A stretch of DNA of 64,000 bases. Source: Scilla litardierei. Lineage: Eukaryota; Streptophyta; Magnoliopsida; Asparagales; Asparagaceae. The position numbers and the translations under genes were made by a program. The notes below the pieces were generated by a model that made no database searches, was not told the origin of the DNA, and saw nothing but the letters and a program-made list of their open reading frames with translations. The DNA lies in the NCBI GenBank assembly GCA_030789695.1, contig CM061139.1:201659641-201723640 (forward strand). Direction: 5' to 3'. This document shows, piece after piece, positions 36,601 through 48,600 of this stretch. How positions within the stretch are numbered: the stretch's first letter is position 1; every line of letters starts with the position of its first letter.

Positions 36601-39600
36601 GAGATCAGAGGGCTACAATTCTATATTGGTGGTGGTAGATCGGCTCAGTAAATATGCCCATTTCATACCTGTCAGGCACCCTTACACTGCAGTGACAGTG
36701 GCGGTAGCGTTTATGCGGGAGGTGGTTCGCTTGCATGGTTTCCCTGCCTCCATAGTGTCAGACCGTGATAAGGTCTTCATTAGCAGTTTCTGGCAGAAGC
36801 TATTCAAGTTGCAAGGAACCAAGCTGAGAAGGAGCACAGCCTATCACCCACAGACGGATGGATAGACAGAGGTAGTGAATAGGTGTGTGGAGACATACCT
36901 GAGGTGTTTTGCGTCAGATGCACCGAGACAGTGGGCCAGATGGTTAGCGTGTGCAGAATATTGGTACAACACCTCGTACCACTCGGCAGCACAGAGTACA
37001 CCTTTTCGGATCTTGTATGGTCGGGACCCGCCCCATTTGATACACTACAGCAGGAGGCCACACCCGTGTCACAAGTGGAGGAGCATCTGGGAGAGCGGGA
37101 CAGATATCTGGAGGAGTTGAAGAAACATCTGCTGCGAGCCCAGCAAATCATGAAGACTAAAGCAGACGAGCATCGGAGGGATGTGCAATTTGCTGTGGGG
37201 ATCGGATTTATCTGAAACTACGACCCTACAGACAGAAGACCTTGGCCCGTCGGAGCAATGAGAAGCTAGCAGCCCGCTACAATGGGCCTTTTGAGCTGAC
37301 AGCTTAGATCGGAAAGGTGGCGTATCTTCTGCAGTTACCAGCTACCTCCACCATCCACCATGTGTTTCACATTTCCCAGTTGAGGAGAGCCATTGGGAAT
37401 CACATGCTATCACCGACCTTGCCACCTACCTTGACCGAGGACATGGAGGTGCTTCTTGAGCCTTAGGAGCTGACGGGGGTTCGACATGCTACAGACGGGA
37501 CGCAGGAGGTCCTTATTTGATGGAGGGGCCTACCGGACTACGATGCCACCTGGGAATCAGCCGCAGTGATACGCGACCAATTTCCAGATTTCCACCTTGA
37601 GGACAAGGTGGCATTTTTGGGGGGAGTAATGATGCGGCGCAGCTATATAGGGAGGCGGGTCACGCGGCTCACGAGGTGTCCCGGTTTGAGTCTATCAACG
37701 GAAGAGGCGACTTGGGTCCACCATGGACCCGGTCCCAAACTTGTAATTTCGCATCCGTAGGGGATGGTTGTTTTGTAATTCGACATTGGACTAATCCCTC
37801 TCCTAATCAAGGGGCCGGCCGGCCCTAGCTTGGATTTTTATCGAAGAATTGTGAGGTAATTTTATTTCCCTAGAACCCTAGATTATTTCTCTTGATAATT
37901 ATCTTACTCGTGATTTTAGATCTATTGTTCTAGGTTTAATAGTTAATTTCAGATCAGTTCTTCGTCTCTAAACCCTAGAATTAGTAGTCCAAAGCTATAA
38001 AAATCCCACCTTTTATCCCCACAAAAAGCCTTAGACGCATCACTAGCACAACCCCACTAGCCAGAATTCTATAAATACGGATGTCCAAACCGATAATAAA
38101 TGTGAAGAGGGGTAACAACACTAGAATAAGCAACTGGGTGATCTCTGTATTCGAATGATATAGCCATCCATACTCATACCGTATGTCAATCTGTTTCGTT
38201 CCAAGATTCTAAAAAATAATGATAAGGGATTGCGCAATTCAGAGAATGGGTTAACTGGTTAACAAAAAACAGATTAAAGAAAAAGTTGGACAAATACATG
38301 ACTAAGAACAATGACAAGGAAGATGCAGTATTGACCGTGCTCACACCCTCAATTACAGATGTAAAGTCGTGAACCAATATTAGCTTGAGTTTGTAACGTT
38401 AAACAAAAAGATAATAAAATATCTGCTCTCCCGGTATGTGATCGGATGCATCTAAATTTGTGATCTAAGTCTTAAGATTGGATGCAGAGACAAACAGTGT
38501 GGTTACCTGTCTGGGCTAGAGTTACTATGGAGGAGGATAATATCATCTGAAACATCATGAAACTTCTAAACTAGTTGATACTAATCCCTATGCTCATCCA
38601 ACATGTCAACACTCTACAATGTAAAGAAGTACTCTTATTAAGAGGTAGCATGTTGTAATCCAACTGGCACTTTCCATGCAACTTCCAATATGTAAACTTT
38701 AAGCGTCCCTCCTTTTTGCAGCAGTGGTAAATTTCTCTCTGTGAAAATGTGTTCTCTTGAGCAACCCAACCACCATTGGACATGCTATGACTACGAACTT
38801 TACCTCAACACCATCCATGCAGCCTCCACCACATCCTACTCTACCGGTACAGCCTCCTTCACATCGTATTCGAACTCTTGTGGCGTTTCCATCTGAACAT
38901 TAGGTTGCGAGAGAGCTGATCGATAAGATACAATAGTAAACATATGTAGGTGTTCTGGAAAAATGTATTGCAGAGTACGGAATATCTCTATACATATCTT
39001 ATAATGAACCATATATAATCTGTGTACGTGCCATCTCATACTTTGATCGTAAACTATCTAAGAAGGTTAGCATTGCCAGCTACTTCCTTTGATCTTGCAT
39101 TTGTTTAATATTTGATGATATCAGAAATAAAATAGTCAACTCCTCATAATACCTGTAGAAGTTTTCATGTTGCTGCGATAGTGTATTCTCCTCGTGCACC
39201 TATAAAACTCATGATAAATATTATATGCTATATATAAGTTCTTTTGAGAGAACATCACCTCTAAGAACTGCCACATCTTCTTAGCTGTCTCACAATGCAT
39301 CACAGAATGTGGTACCTCCTTCGTCATTAAGTTTAACATTTAACTGAGAATTTGGCTGTTATCATGATCCCTTCTAAGAAGCTTTCCTCTGATGTTTATT
39401 TGTCATATGTTTGAACTTTTCTATATCATGATGACTAAGTGAAACAAACATCTTCAACCCCAAGTAATTCTTCGAGTCTAGTTTCCATTTAATGATCTTA
39501 TAAGAAACTGGTTCCAATGCAACTTGCTTCACTTGTTTTGTCTCTGACATGATACAGCTCCGTGAAATAACTAGATTGCCACGTTATCTGAACTTCTCCG

Positions 39601-42600
39601 ACCTATGATCCTCCCTTAGGATCTCACTCGTACACACCAATAACAACTACAAATTATAACTGATCATCGCTTAGGATCCTCCCAAATACATCCAAATACC
39701 ACAAACTCTCGTAACATATCAAACGGATGAGCTTCTCTCGGGATCCCAAATATATATCACCAAAAGACACCATAGCTGAAAATAACTAGAAAGTCACAAC
39801 CCTCTTTTTTGTTACAATATACTATGCTGTATTTTTCAGTATACTGCACCCTCTTTTAATAAACTAGTTTACTATCTCAAAGTTGAAACAATAACAGTTG
39901 AAAAATAAAAACGAGAAGACACGAGCAACTATAGAAGAATGAATATGAAGAAGCAGAATCCTCGCCTGGAATGCTAAAGCGGGCTTTGTGATAGTTGGAA
40001 AGGGGCCTCACGATTATCAGAAAAGGGCGCTCGTTGCTTCAGGATTATTAGTCATCGAAAAAGGCCCGTTGGCATCAAATTAGGTAGATATGGAACTTGT
40101 TATTGTTGTACGGCCAATCCAGTTAGTCCTACCTAACACAACGGAATAGACAGTATCGCCGAAGAACCCTGGAACAAAGATGTGCAGATAAACAAACAGA
40201 GCACAAAGAGAATTACTTTTAGGCCGTGGACCGGCCAGGGGGAAACACTGATGAGCTTTATTACGAAAGGAAAGAACAATACAAATCTTCTCTTCGTCCA
40301 ACGAAGAAGAAGCACATAATATCTCTCCAAAAGCTCACAATACAATCTCTTAAAATGAGCTCTCACAAATGACGGCTCTCTCAAAGATTACAATGGCGTC
40401 CACACAAAACCCTAAACCTCTGTATATAACCCTAGGTTACAATATGTGTCATCATTGGTTAGGAATTCCAAGGATACGGATCCTGACAATTACGTCATCC
40501 AATTCAATCACCACTCCTACGCAATCAATGCGCCGTACACTAGTGTGCCCTCTGTCGCTTCCTAGTGGGCCGCATCATAATGGGCTCCCTTCGACCGAAC
40601 GACCTTCTTCTGTGTCGAACGATCGAAATGCCGAGCTACACGTACGACCGTTCGATCAATGAGCCTCCATACGTCCGTTCGACCGAACACAGACTAATCG
40701 CGTTACAACCCAACGCCCCAATGCTGAGCGTTCCGACCCTCAGACTCGAACTGACAACCGAACGACCAACTGCGCTGTAGAAGCTAAATGCCCAGCATCC
40801 TCGTATCTGACTTGTGCAGAGTCAGTTAGGTCGAATCCGAGCACAGTCGAGTTATCTATGCACAAGTTAACTCGTCTGCAATACGACGGCTTCTCCTACC
40901 TCGAATCGAGCCAACTTCTCCACAAATCTCCATCTTGACGAGATTCGAGCCTTCCGTCCAACAAACGACCCTCACCGACCTTGGTAGAGCATCGAATGGT
41001 GTTTCCCCTATTTTGTTCGGAAGAACCAAATGTCCCAAAGGACCAAATGCTTCGCCAGAGATACGACTGTCTCGTCCTGAGACTGGCTTGACTCTTTCGA
41101 GTCTTAAATGGCTCCACCAATCCTCAATGCCCCGTCCTGGGACTGACGTCAACTTCTTTGAGGAACCACATTGAGCAAGACGAAACAATGCTTGAACTTG
41201 ACTCCCGATACAACATTTGTCAGCATGTCTACTGGGTTGTCATCTGTCCCAATCTTCAACAAGTTGATGTCGTCGTCTTCTTTTACCACATAGTCCCTGG
41301 CAAAGTGGAATCGAACGTCGATATGCTTGGTACGAGCATGGAAGACTTGATTTTTAGCCAAGTGCACTGCACTTTGCTATTACAATGGACATTGTACAGT
41401 TCTTGGTAGACTCCCAGATCATTCATCAAACCCATCAGCCATATCGTCTCCTTCACTGCTTCAATCAATGCCATATACTCTGTCTCCGTAGTAGACTAGG
41501 CCATCGTAGACTGAATGATACTCTGCCAACATATTGGAGCGCCTGACAGGGAAGACATAGCCTCTCATCGATCGCCTCCCATCCAAGTCGCATATATAGT
41601 CAGAATCGACATACCCAACAGTGTGCGGACCATGAACACTTCGGCTGTATGTCAGTCCGACGTCGACTGTACCATTGATGTAGCGCAAGATCCACTGCAC
41701 TGCTCGCCAGTGCTCTCTCCTTGGGTTATGCATGTATCTACTCACCATGCTGACAGCATGCGATAGATCAGGTCGAGTACATATAATTGCATACATCAAG
41801 GCCCTTACCGCACTGGCATACGGTACGCTCGTCATGAGCTTCTTCTCCTCTTCGGTTTTCGAACAATACTCGGCAATGAGCTTGAAGTGAGGTGCAAGCG
41901 GAGTAACTACAGTCTTCATCTTCTCACAGCTAAACTTCTGTATAACAGACTTCAAATAGTGACTCTGTGAAAGATGAACTGTACGTACACTTTGATCTCT
42001 TGTGATCTCCATCCCAAGAATCCTCCATGTCTCGCCCAAATTTTTCATCTCAAATGCAGAATTCAATTAGACTTCAATCTCTGAATCTCCTCTTTATTTG
42101 ATGAAGCTATAAGAATATCATCGACATAAAGCAGAAGATAGATGAAAGACCCGTCAACCAACTTCCGATAGAACACGCAATGATCATAGGGGCTGCAAAC
42201 ATACCCTTGATCATTCGTCATAAAGCATTTGAAACGCTTATACCACTGCCGTGGTGATTGCTTCAACCCATAGAGTGACTTCTTCAATCGACATGCACGA
42301 CCGTCATCACTTCTATAGCCATCGGGTTGAGCCATATAGATCTCCTCTTCGAGCTCTCCATGCAAGAATGCCGTCTTGACATCCAGCTGCACCAGTTCAA
42401 GGTCGAACTGAGCAACCAATGCCAATAGGATCCGAATTAAGCAATGCTTCACCACAGGAGAGAGGACCTCATTGTAGTCAATACATTCTCTCTGTGCGAA
42501 GCCCTTCGCTACCAAGCGAGCCTTGTAACGAACATCTCCAGATTTGACCCATTGCTTCTTGGTGTAGACCCATTTAAACCCAATTGTCTTCTTGCCCTTT

Positions 42601-45600
42601 GAAAACTTCACGAGATCCCATGTGTCGTTCTTCGCCAATGATTCCATCTCTCCGTCCAGCACACTTCTCCATCGCTTCGGGTTTGGGTTGCTCCACCTCA
42701 ACGAATCAGTTAGAAACATCAATACATAATGCGGGAAAGGCAAAGGAAACCAACTCCGAGTACTTTGTAAGTCATCGTATCTCACGCTTCGGCCTCGACA
42801 CTGCGATAGAATCCATCGACGGAACGGCCTTTGGAGACAAGCTATCTCCATCAACTGAGCTTGAACCAACTACAACCATCAACGACCTAGAGTCCGCCTT
42901 CTGCTACATCTGGTGTGGGTCGATCTGATTTATCGATCGACCGTTGTGGAGTATCAGACATGTTGTTGAAGACCTGCTTCATTTGTGTCTGTTCGAGCTC
43001 TACCTTTGGTTCTTTCTCCTTCTTTAGTAACGTCGATTCATCAAACGTTACGTCTCTGCTCAGGATCACCTTTCTCAGTCATGGACACCACAGTTGATAT
43101 CCCTTGACACCATTGGTGAAGCCCAATAAGATGGCTTTCTTGGCTCGAGCATCGAGTTTGTCTTCCTTCACGGCATAGTAACTTGGACAACCCCAAACTC
43201 GAAGTGATCCATAGTCAGAACTGGCTTTTCCGATCATACCTCCAAAGGAGGTCTTCCTTCTAATGCAGCAGATGGTAGCCAATTAACCAAGTAGGTCACG
43301 TACGCCAGGGCCTATGCCCAAAACTCCTTCGATAGGTCAGCATTCGACGACATGCATCGAACTTTCTCCAGCAAAGTCCGATTCATCCCCATTCTGCTAC
43401 CTCATTCTGCTGCGGCGTACCAGCAACGGTGTAGTGTCTCTGTATACCTTCTGATCTGCAGAACTTCTCAAAGATCTAACCTATTCTCACCACCGTTGTC
43501 ACTTTGCAGATGCTTGACTCGCTGATCAGTTTGAGTCTCGACCGGCTTCTTCCACTCGATGAAAGTGCTAAGAACTTGGTCCTTCGACTTCAGCGGAAAC
43601 ACCCATACCATGCGTGAGAAGTCGTCGATGAACGACACAAAATAATATTTTCCTCCCAATGTGGCCATCCTAGACGGGCCCCATACGTTGGTATGTACAT
43701 AGTCGAGCGCTGCCTTCGTACTGTGGATGGTCGTCCCAAATGAAGCACGTGTTTGTTTCCCAAACACACAATGCTCGCAAAACTCGATCTTCCCGGTCTT
43801 GGCTCCCTTTAGACGACCCCCAACGAAAGCTTCTGCAAAGATTTCTCGCTCACATGACCCAATCACATGTGCCATAACATTGAGTCGTCCTCCTCATCCT
43901 CACGAGTTAGAGCTTCTATGCCAGCTACGATCGAACCATCCAAGTAATAGAGGTTGCCTTGACGCTTCCCCTTCATCACGATCATTGCTCTTCTGGTCAC
44001 CCTCAGAGCTCCATTATCAATGGTCACTCTACATCCCTTGGTTTCGAGTGAACCGAGCGATATGAGATTACGCCTTAGGACGGAAACAAAGCGTACCTCC
44101 TCGATGTATCGTGCAACACCGTCGCTCATCCTCATCCGCACTGTCCTGACGCCTGTCATGCTGCAAGCTTGGTCATCACCCAACAAGACTGTACACTTAC
44201 CACCTTCCCCGAAGGTCGTAATGTACTCTTGATGTGGCGTCATATGGAACGAGCATCCGAAGTCAAGCACCCAACCATATGACGTCACGCCCTTCGAAGC
44301 ACCGACCAATATATACTTCTCGACCTCAACGCCCCTTCGCGACGTTGGCAGTTGCGTCGTGTTTCTTCTTCGTCTTGGGGCAGTCTCTGACCCAATGTCC
44401 TCTTTCTTTACAGAAAGCACATTGGTCCATTGTCACCTTGCGCTGTGGGCCTCTTGTCTTGTCTCTGGAGTTGGATCTGAAATATCCATTCCTATCTCCA
44501 CCCTTCTCACCACTACGACCCCTTACCACTGTAAGAGTATCACTCGAAGCTCGGCTGCAAGTGTCCCAATCGTTCTTCCTCAACTCATTGCTCGTGAGAG
44601 CATTGGACACCTCTTCAAATGTGATCGATTCCTTACCATAGGTAAGAACCGACACCAAGTACTCATATTCGATGTTTAGAGAATTGAGGAGAATCATCGC
44701 CTGGTCTTCATCGTTGACCTTCACGTCGACGTTTCTCAGGTCTGTAAGAAGCTTGTTGTAGTAGTCGAGGTGTTCCTCCATAGAAACCCACTCGGCTAAC
44801 TTCAAACCGAAAAGCTTTTTCTTCAAGTGTAGCCGGTTCTGGATGTTCTTCTTCATGTACTTGTCGCCGAGCTCCTTCCAGAACTTGCTTGCTCTTATCT
44901 CCTCCATATATGTGTATTTCTTCTCCTTTGACAAATACAGGCGGATGGTACCACATGCACTCCGATTCATAGTTCTCCACTACTGATCGGGCATCTCCGT
45001 TGGCTTCTCGTTCAATGTGATATCTTGACTAAGTTGGTTCAAGATATCCATGACTTCGCATCTCCACATACTGAAATTGATCTTTCCATCAAACTTCTCA
45101 ATTTCGAAATTCATGTTAGACACGATAGTCCTAGAGGATGAAGAATACCCAGAAGTCGACGCCCTTGAGGAATCGTCATTGCCACTTCTACTCATCTTCT
45201 ACTCCTCCGTTGATCTCCGGAAAGCCCCGATACTAGTTTGTTGTGTGGCCAACCCAATTAGTCACACATAACACATCGGAATATATAGTATCGCCAAAGA
45301 ACCCCGGAACAAAGATGCGCAGATAAACAAACGGAGCACAAAGAGAATTGCTTTTAGGCCGTGGACCGGCCAATGGGAACACCGATGAGCTTTATTACAA
45401 AAGAAAAGAACAATACAAATCTTCTCTTCGTCCAATGAAGAAGAAGCACACAAGATCTCTCCAAAAGTTCACACTACAATCTCTCAAAATTGGCTCTCAC
45501 AAATGACGGCTCTATCAAAGGTTACAATAGCGTCCACACAAATCCCTAACCTAAAACCCCATATATATAACCCTAGGTTACAATAGATGTCATCATTGGC

Positions 45601-48600
45601 TAGGAATTTCAGGGATACGTATCCCGATAATTACGGCATCCAATCCAATTACCGCTCCTACACAATCAATGCACTGCACACTAGTGGGCCCTGTGCCGCT
45701 TCCTAATGGGCCGCATCACAATGGGCTACGTTCGACCGAACGACCTTCTGTGTCGAACGATCGAAGTGCAGAGCTACGCGTACGAGCCTTTGCCCAATGA
45801 GCCTCCATACGACCGTTTGACCAAACAAAGACTCTAACCACGTTACGACCCAACGACCCAATGCTGAGCATTTGACCCTCAGACTCGAACTGCGTTATAG
45901 AAGCCAAATGCCCAGCATCCTCGTATCTCACTTGTGCAGAGTCAGATAGGTCGAATCCGAGCATAGTCGAGTTATCTCTACACAAGGTAACTCGTCTGCA
46001 ATACAACTGCTTCTCCTATGCCGAATAGAGCCAACTTCTCCACAGTTATCATCAGTATTGTTAGATCCAGGCAGAAAAAGGGATCGTTAGCCTCTGATAT
46101 GGTGGATCTTAACTGTGGAAGAGATGTCAACTTTGGACAATGTCGATGTGGACTGGACAATGATGTCAGAGTTTGCCATTGTTAATGTAGGGCTCACAAG
46201 CATCGAAGAGGTCAAATATAACCTCATTGTTGATGAATCTTTACTGCAGTTACTTATCATTGTTAAAACAAAACTGGATTATGTATATATTCACATATCT
46301 ATAGTTGGTTAGTGCCAGCAATGGCGAACAGAATCTAAGGTGGACCGATAAGAGAGTGGGGAGGCAACATAGAGATTAGGGTAGCAGTTAGGGGTGAGGG
46401 GGGCGGTGACCACATGGGGATTAGGTGAGATTAGATGTGAATAACTCAGAACTCTTTGAAATCAGAGTTTGAGCATTTTAGAGAGAGGTTACATAAGGTT
46501 AGTAAATTCTCTCTCTACCAATATTTTATTATATACAAAGTTTACCTTTTAAAGTTTACCTTTTACACAAAAGACGCTACTATTTAATATTTTACACTAG
46601 CAATATTGATTGCCAAAATGCTAAAATGATCTTGTTCGTACCCCAATGGTAGAGGAAGTCTTGGTATCAAAGCTTTGTCGCAAGCATATGACATATCGGC
46701 CTTACAAACAGAATTCTAAGAACTAAAGAGATCTAGAGCAATGATTTACTGATGATTTTCTTGTGCCATATCGTGTTTCTAGTGAGAAGGATTAACCTCC
46801 TTTATGTAGGCTTAGATCACCAATCTTAACTTCTTCTCTAAGTTTCTCTCAATCACCCTTAGATTGAGATCGTTCGGTCCATGAGGGGGCATTGGGCTTA
46901 CCCATTTCCCTGGGCAAGCCATAGGTTTGCTAGAGTTTCTAGTGACCTAAGGTTGGCCGCTAGGGCCTTTAGAAGCCCTATCCAATAGAGCTTATTGCGG
47001 GTCTGGGTCTAATTCGGATCAAGTCCTAAACCCAGTTGGATTGATCCGGCCCCTAATTCCAACAAATCCAATTCATACTTATTGTTAATGGTGTGTTGGG
47101 ATATGGTATCACTGCATTATTGTCTTTTAAAATCATCAATATAATATATTATCATCTTAAGATAACTAATACCATATCTAATAGTCTTAATATCTCACAA
47201 TAAATTCGCCTTCATTCTAAAATCATATTTGGTTTAATTCATGTTCCATGTAAATTCACATTAGCATACTGGTGAAAGTTCTTTGAAGCAGGTTAGAAGT
47301 TCGAGGGTCAAATCCTGCCTCTACAATATTGCCTATCCTTCAAAAAATAAAAAAGAATCAAAATTAAATCAAAATTAAATATTAAAAAGTTCCTGACCCA
47401 TGATCCCTCTTACATTTGCCCATAATTTTGTTTTAATTCCCGTTATAGCTTATTGTGTTCATGGGTATGATTATGGATTTATATATCTGTTCTTTGGTTC
47501 TTAGTGAATACATCTTTTAAGAAGAAAAAAAGTGACATAAGAAAATAGAAAAAATGAAGACTATATACTGAAAGTTGGGCTTCTACCGAACGTCGTAAGA
47601 TTTTGGGTTAAAACAGTGTCACATGGACATGGCACATGAGTGTCAAGTGTTCGACTATCTTAAAGTGTCCAATATGGAAAATATGTAATTATAGATATTT
47701 GGACACGGTTAAACCATCATATAATTATATATTATACCCCATATTTTGATAAGCAATAGGCTCCTTTTAGTTCTTTTGTTTAACTACTATGAAATTGACA
47801 AAGTTTATAAAAAGAGAATGCCATTGATATGGATGAATGTTGGAGTAAAAGAAACACAAGCCTTATCTGATGATGGCCCGTTGTTCATCAAGAATTCTCA
47901 AGAACAAGATTTCGCCAACAATGGCGAAATCGATTAGAATTTTATTGATAGAAGGGAAAAATGCACAGAACAAATGAAAACAAAGGAAAAAAAAATAAGA
48001 GCTAAGACTCTATTGATCAACCATTCCTTTCTATTACAATTTTCAGCCTCTTATAGGTTTCTCTGTAACAAACTCCTGGCAAACTCACTAGATCCAGCTC
48101 ATCGTTGGCAATGGAGACGATTGCAAGTAGACAGCCTGGCAGAGAGAATCCTGGCATTTCGTCGAACGGTGGCGATGGCGCTACAGTGCCACATGCTTCA
48201 ACGGCGCTAGCTAAAGGGTCCCACCGTTTAGTTGAGGATCAGCGGTCGACATTATTTCCTTGGCCTTGATCGGACGGTTTCTATGCTGAAATCCCACGAG
48301 TGGCTCGATGCGCTGCTGCTCTTCATCCTACGGCTCGAATTCAATCTTCTTCGACACGACCGTTGCTTCCTGGCCATCTCCATCCTCCCAGTGATCCAAG
48401 ACAAGCTCAGCGAGGCTCCTGCACCTTCTCCAATTTGGGTTCTAACAATCCCTCCCCCATCACGAGACCTTGCCTCAAGGTCGAACGAAGAAAACGCTTC
48501 ACCGGGTCCCAGTACGACTCCCGAGTGGCATCTTCCCCAGGCTGTTGTCGCCATGTGATGAAGCTTGCCACAATTGCTCTCCCACTCTGTAGCTTCTTCA

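Larger units (their letters stand above)
40104..46044 (-). mobile_element. Tork/Tnt1-type Ty1/copia element (copia-C), defective
   Basis: LTRs at 40104-40924 (821 bp) and 45239-46044 (806 bp) begin TGTGGAGAAGTTGG and end CAACA on the minus strand. Target duplications GTTAT are perfect (40099-40103 and 46045-46049). A degenerate initiator-Met primer site (complement of 45226-45238) follows the 5' LTR, and a purine tract AAGATGGAGATT precedes the 3' LTR. Gag-pol order and sequence fit the Tork/Tnt1 lineage, but frames are broken at several points. The LTRs differ by many substitutions, so it is older than the gypsy insert. It was inserted into the leader of copia-A. Confidence 0.9.
26936..46602 (-). 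mobile_element. Old Ty1/copia element (copia-A), host of four later insertions
   Basis: Minus-strand remains occur in correct order once insertions are removed: 5' LTR (46436-46602), leader, gag (39550 down to about 38570), protease and integrase start (to about 38067), integrase (34985 to 33760), RT (33760 to about 32690), RNase H (to 32488, then 27371 to about 27085) and 3' LTR (27071-26936). The flanks ATATT at 26931-26935 and 46603-46607 form a perfect 5-bp target duplication. It is interrupted by the young copia, a SINE that itself contains a gypsy element, and copia-C. All frames are broken. The 5' LTR inner edge is uncertain, because a primer-site-like CCATATCAGAGGC lies 340 bp further in (near 46090-46105). 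Confidence 0.78.
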
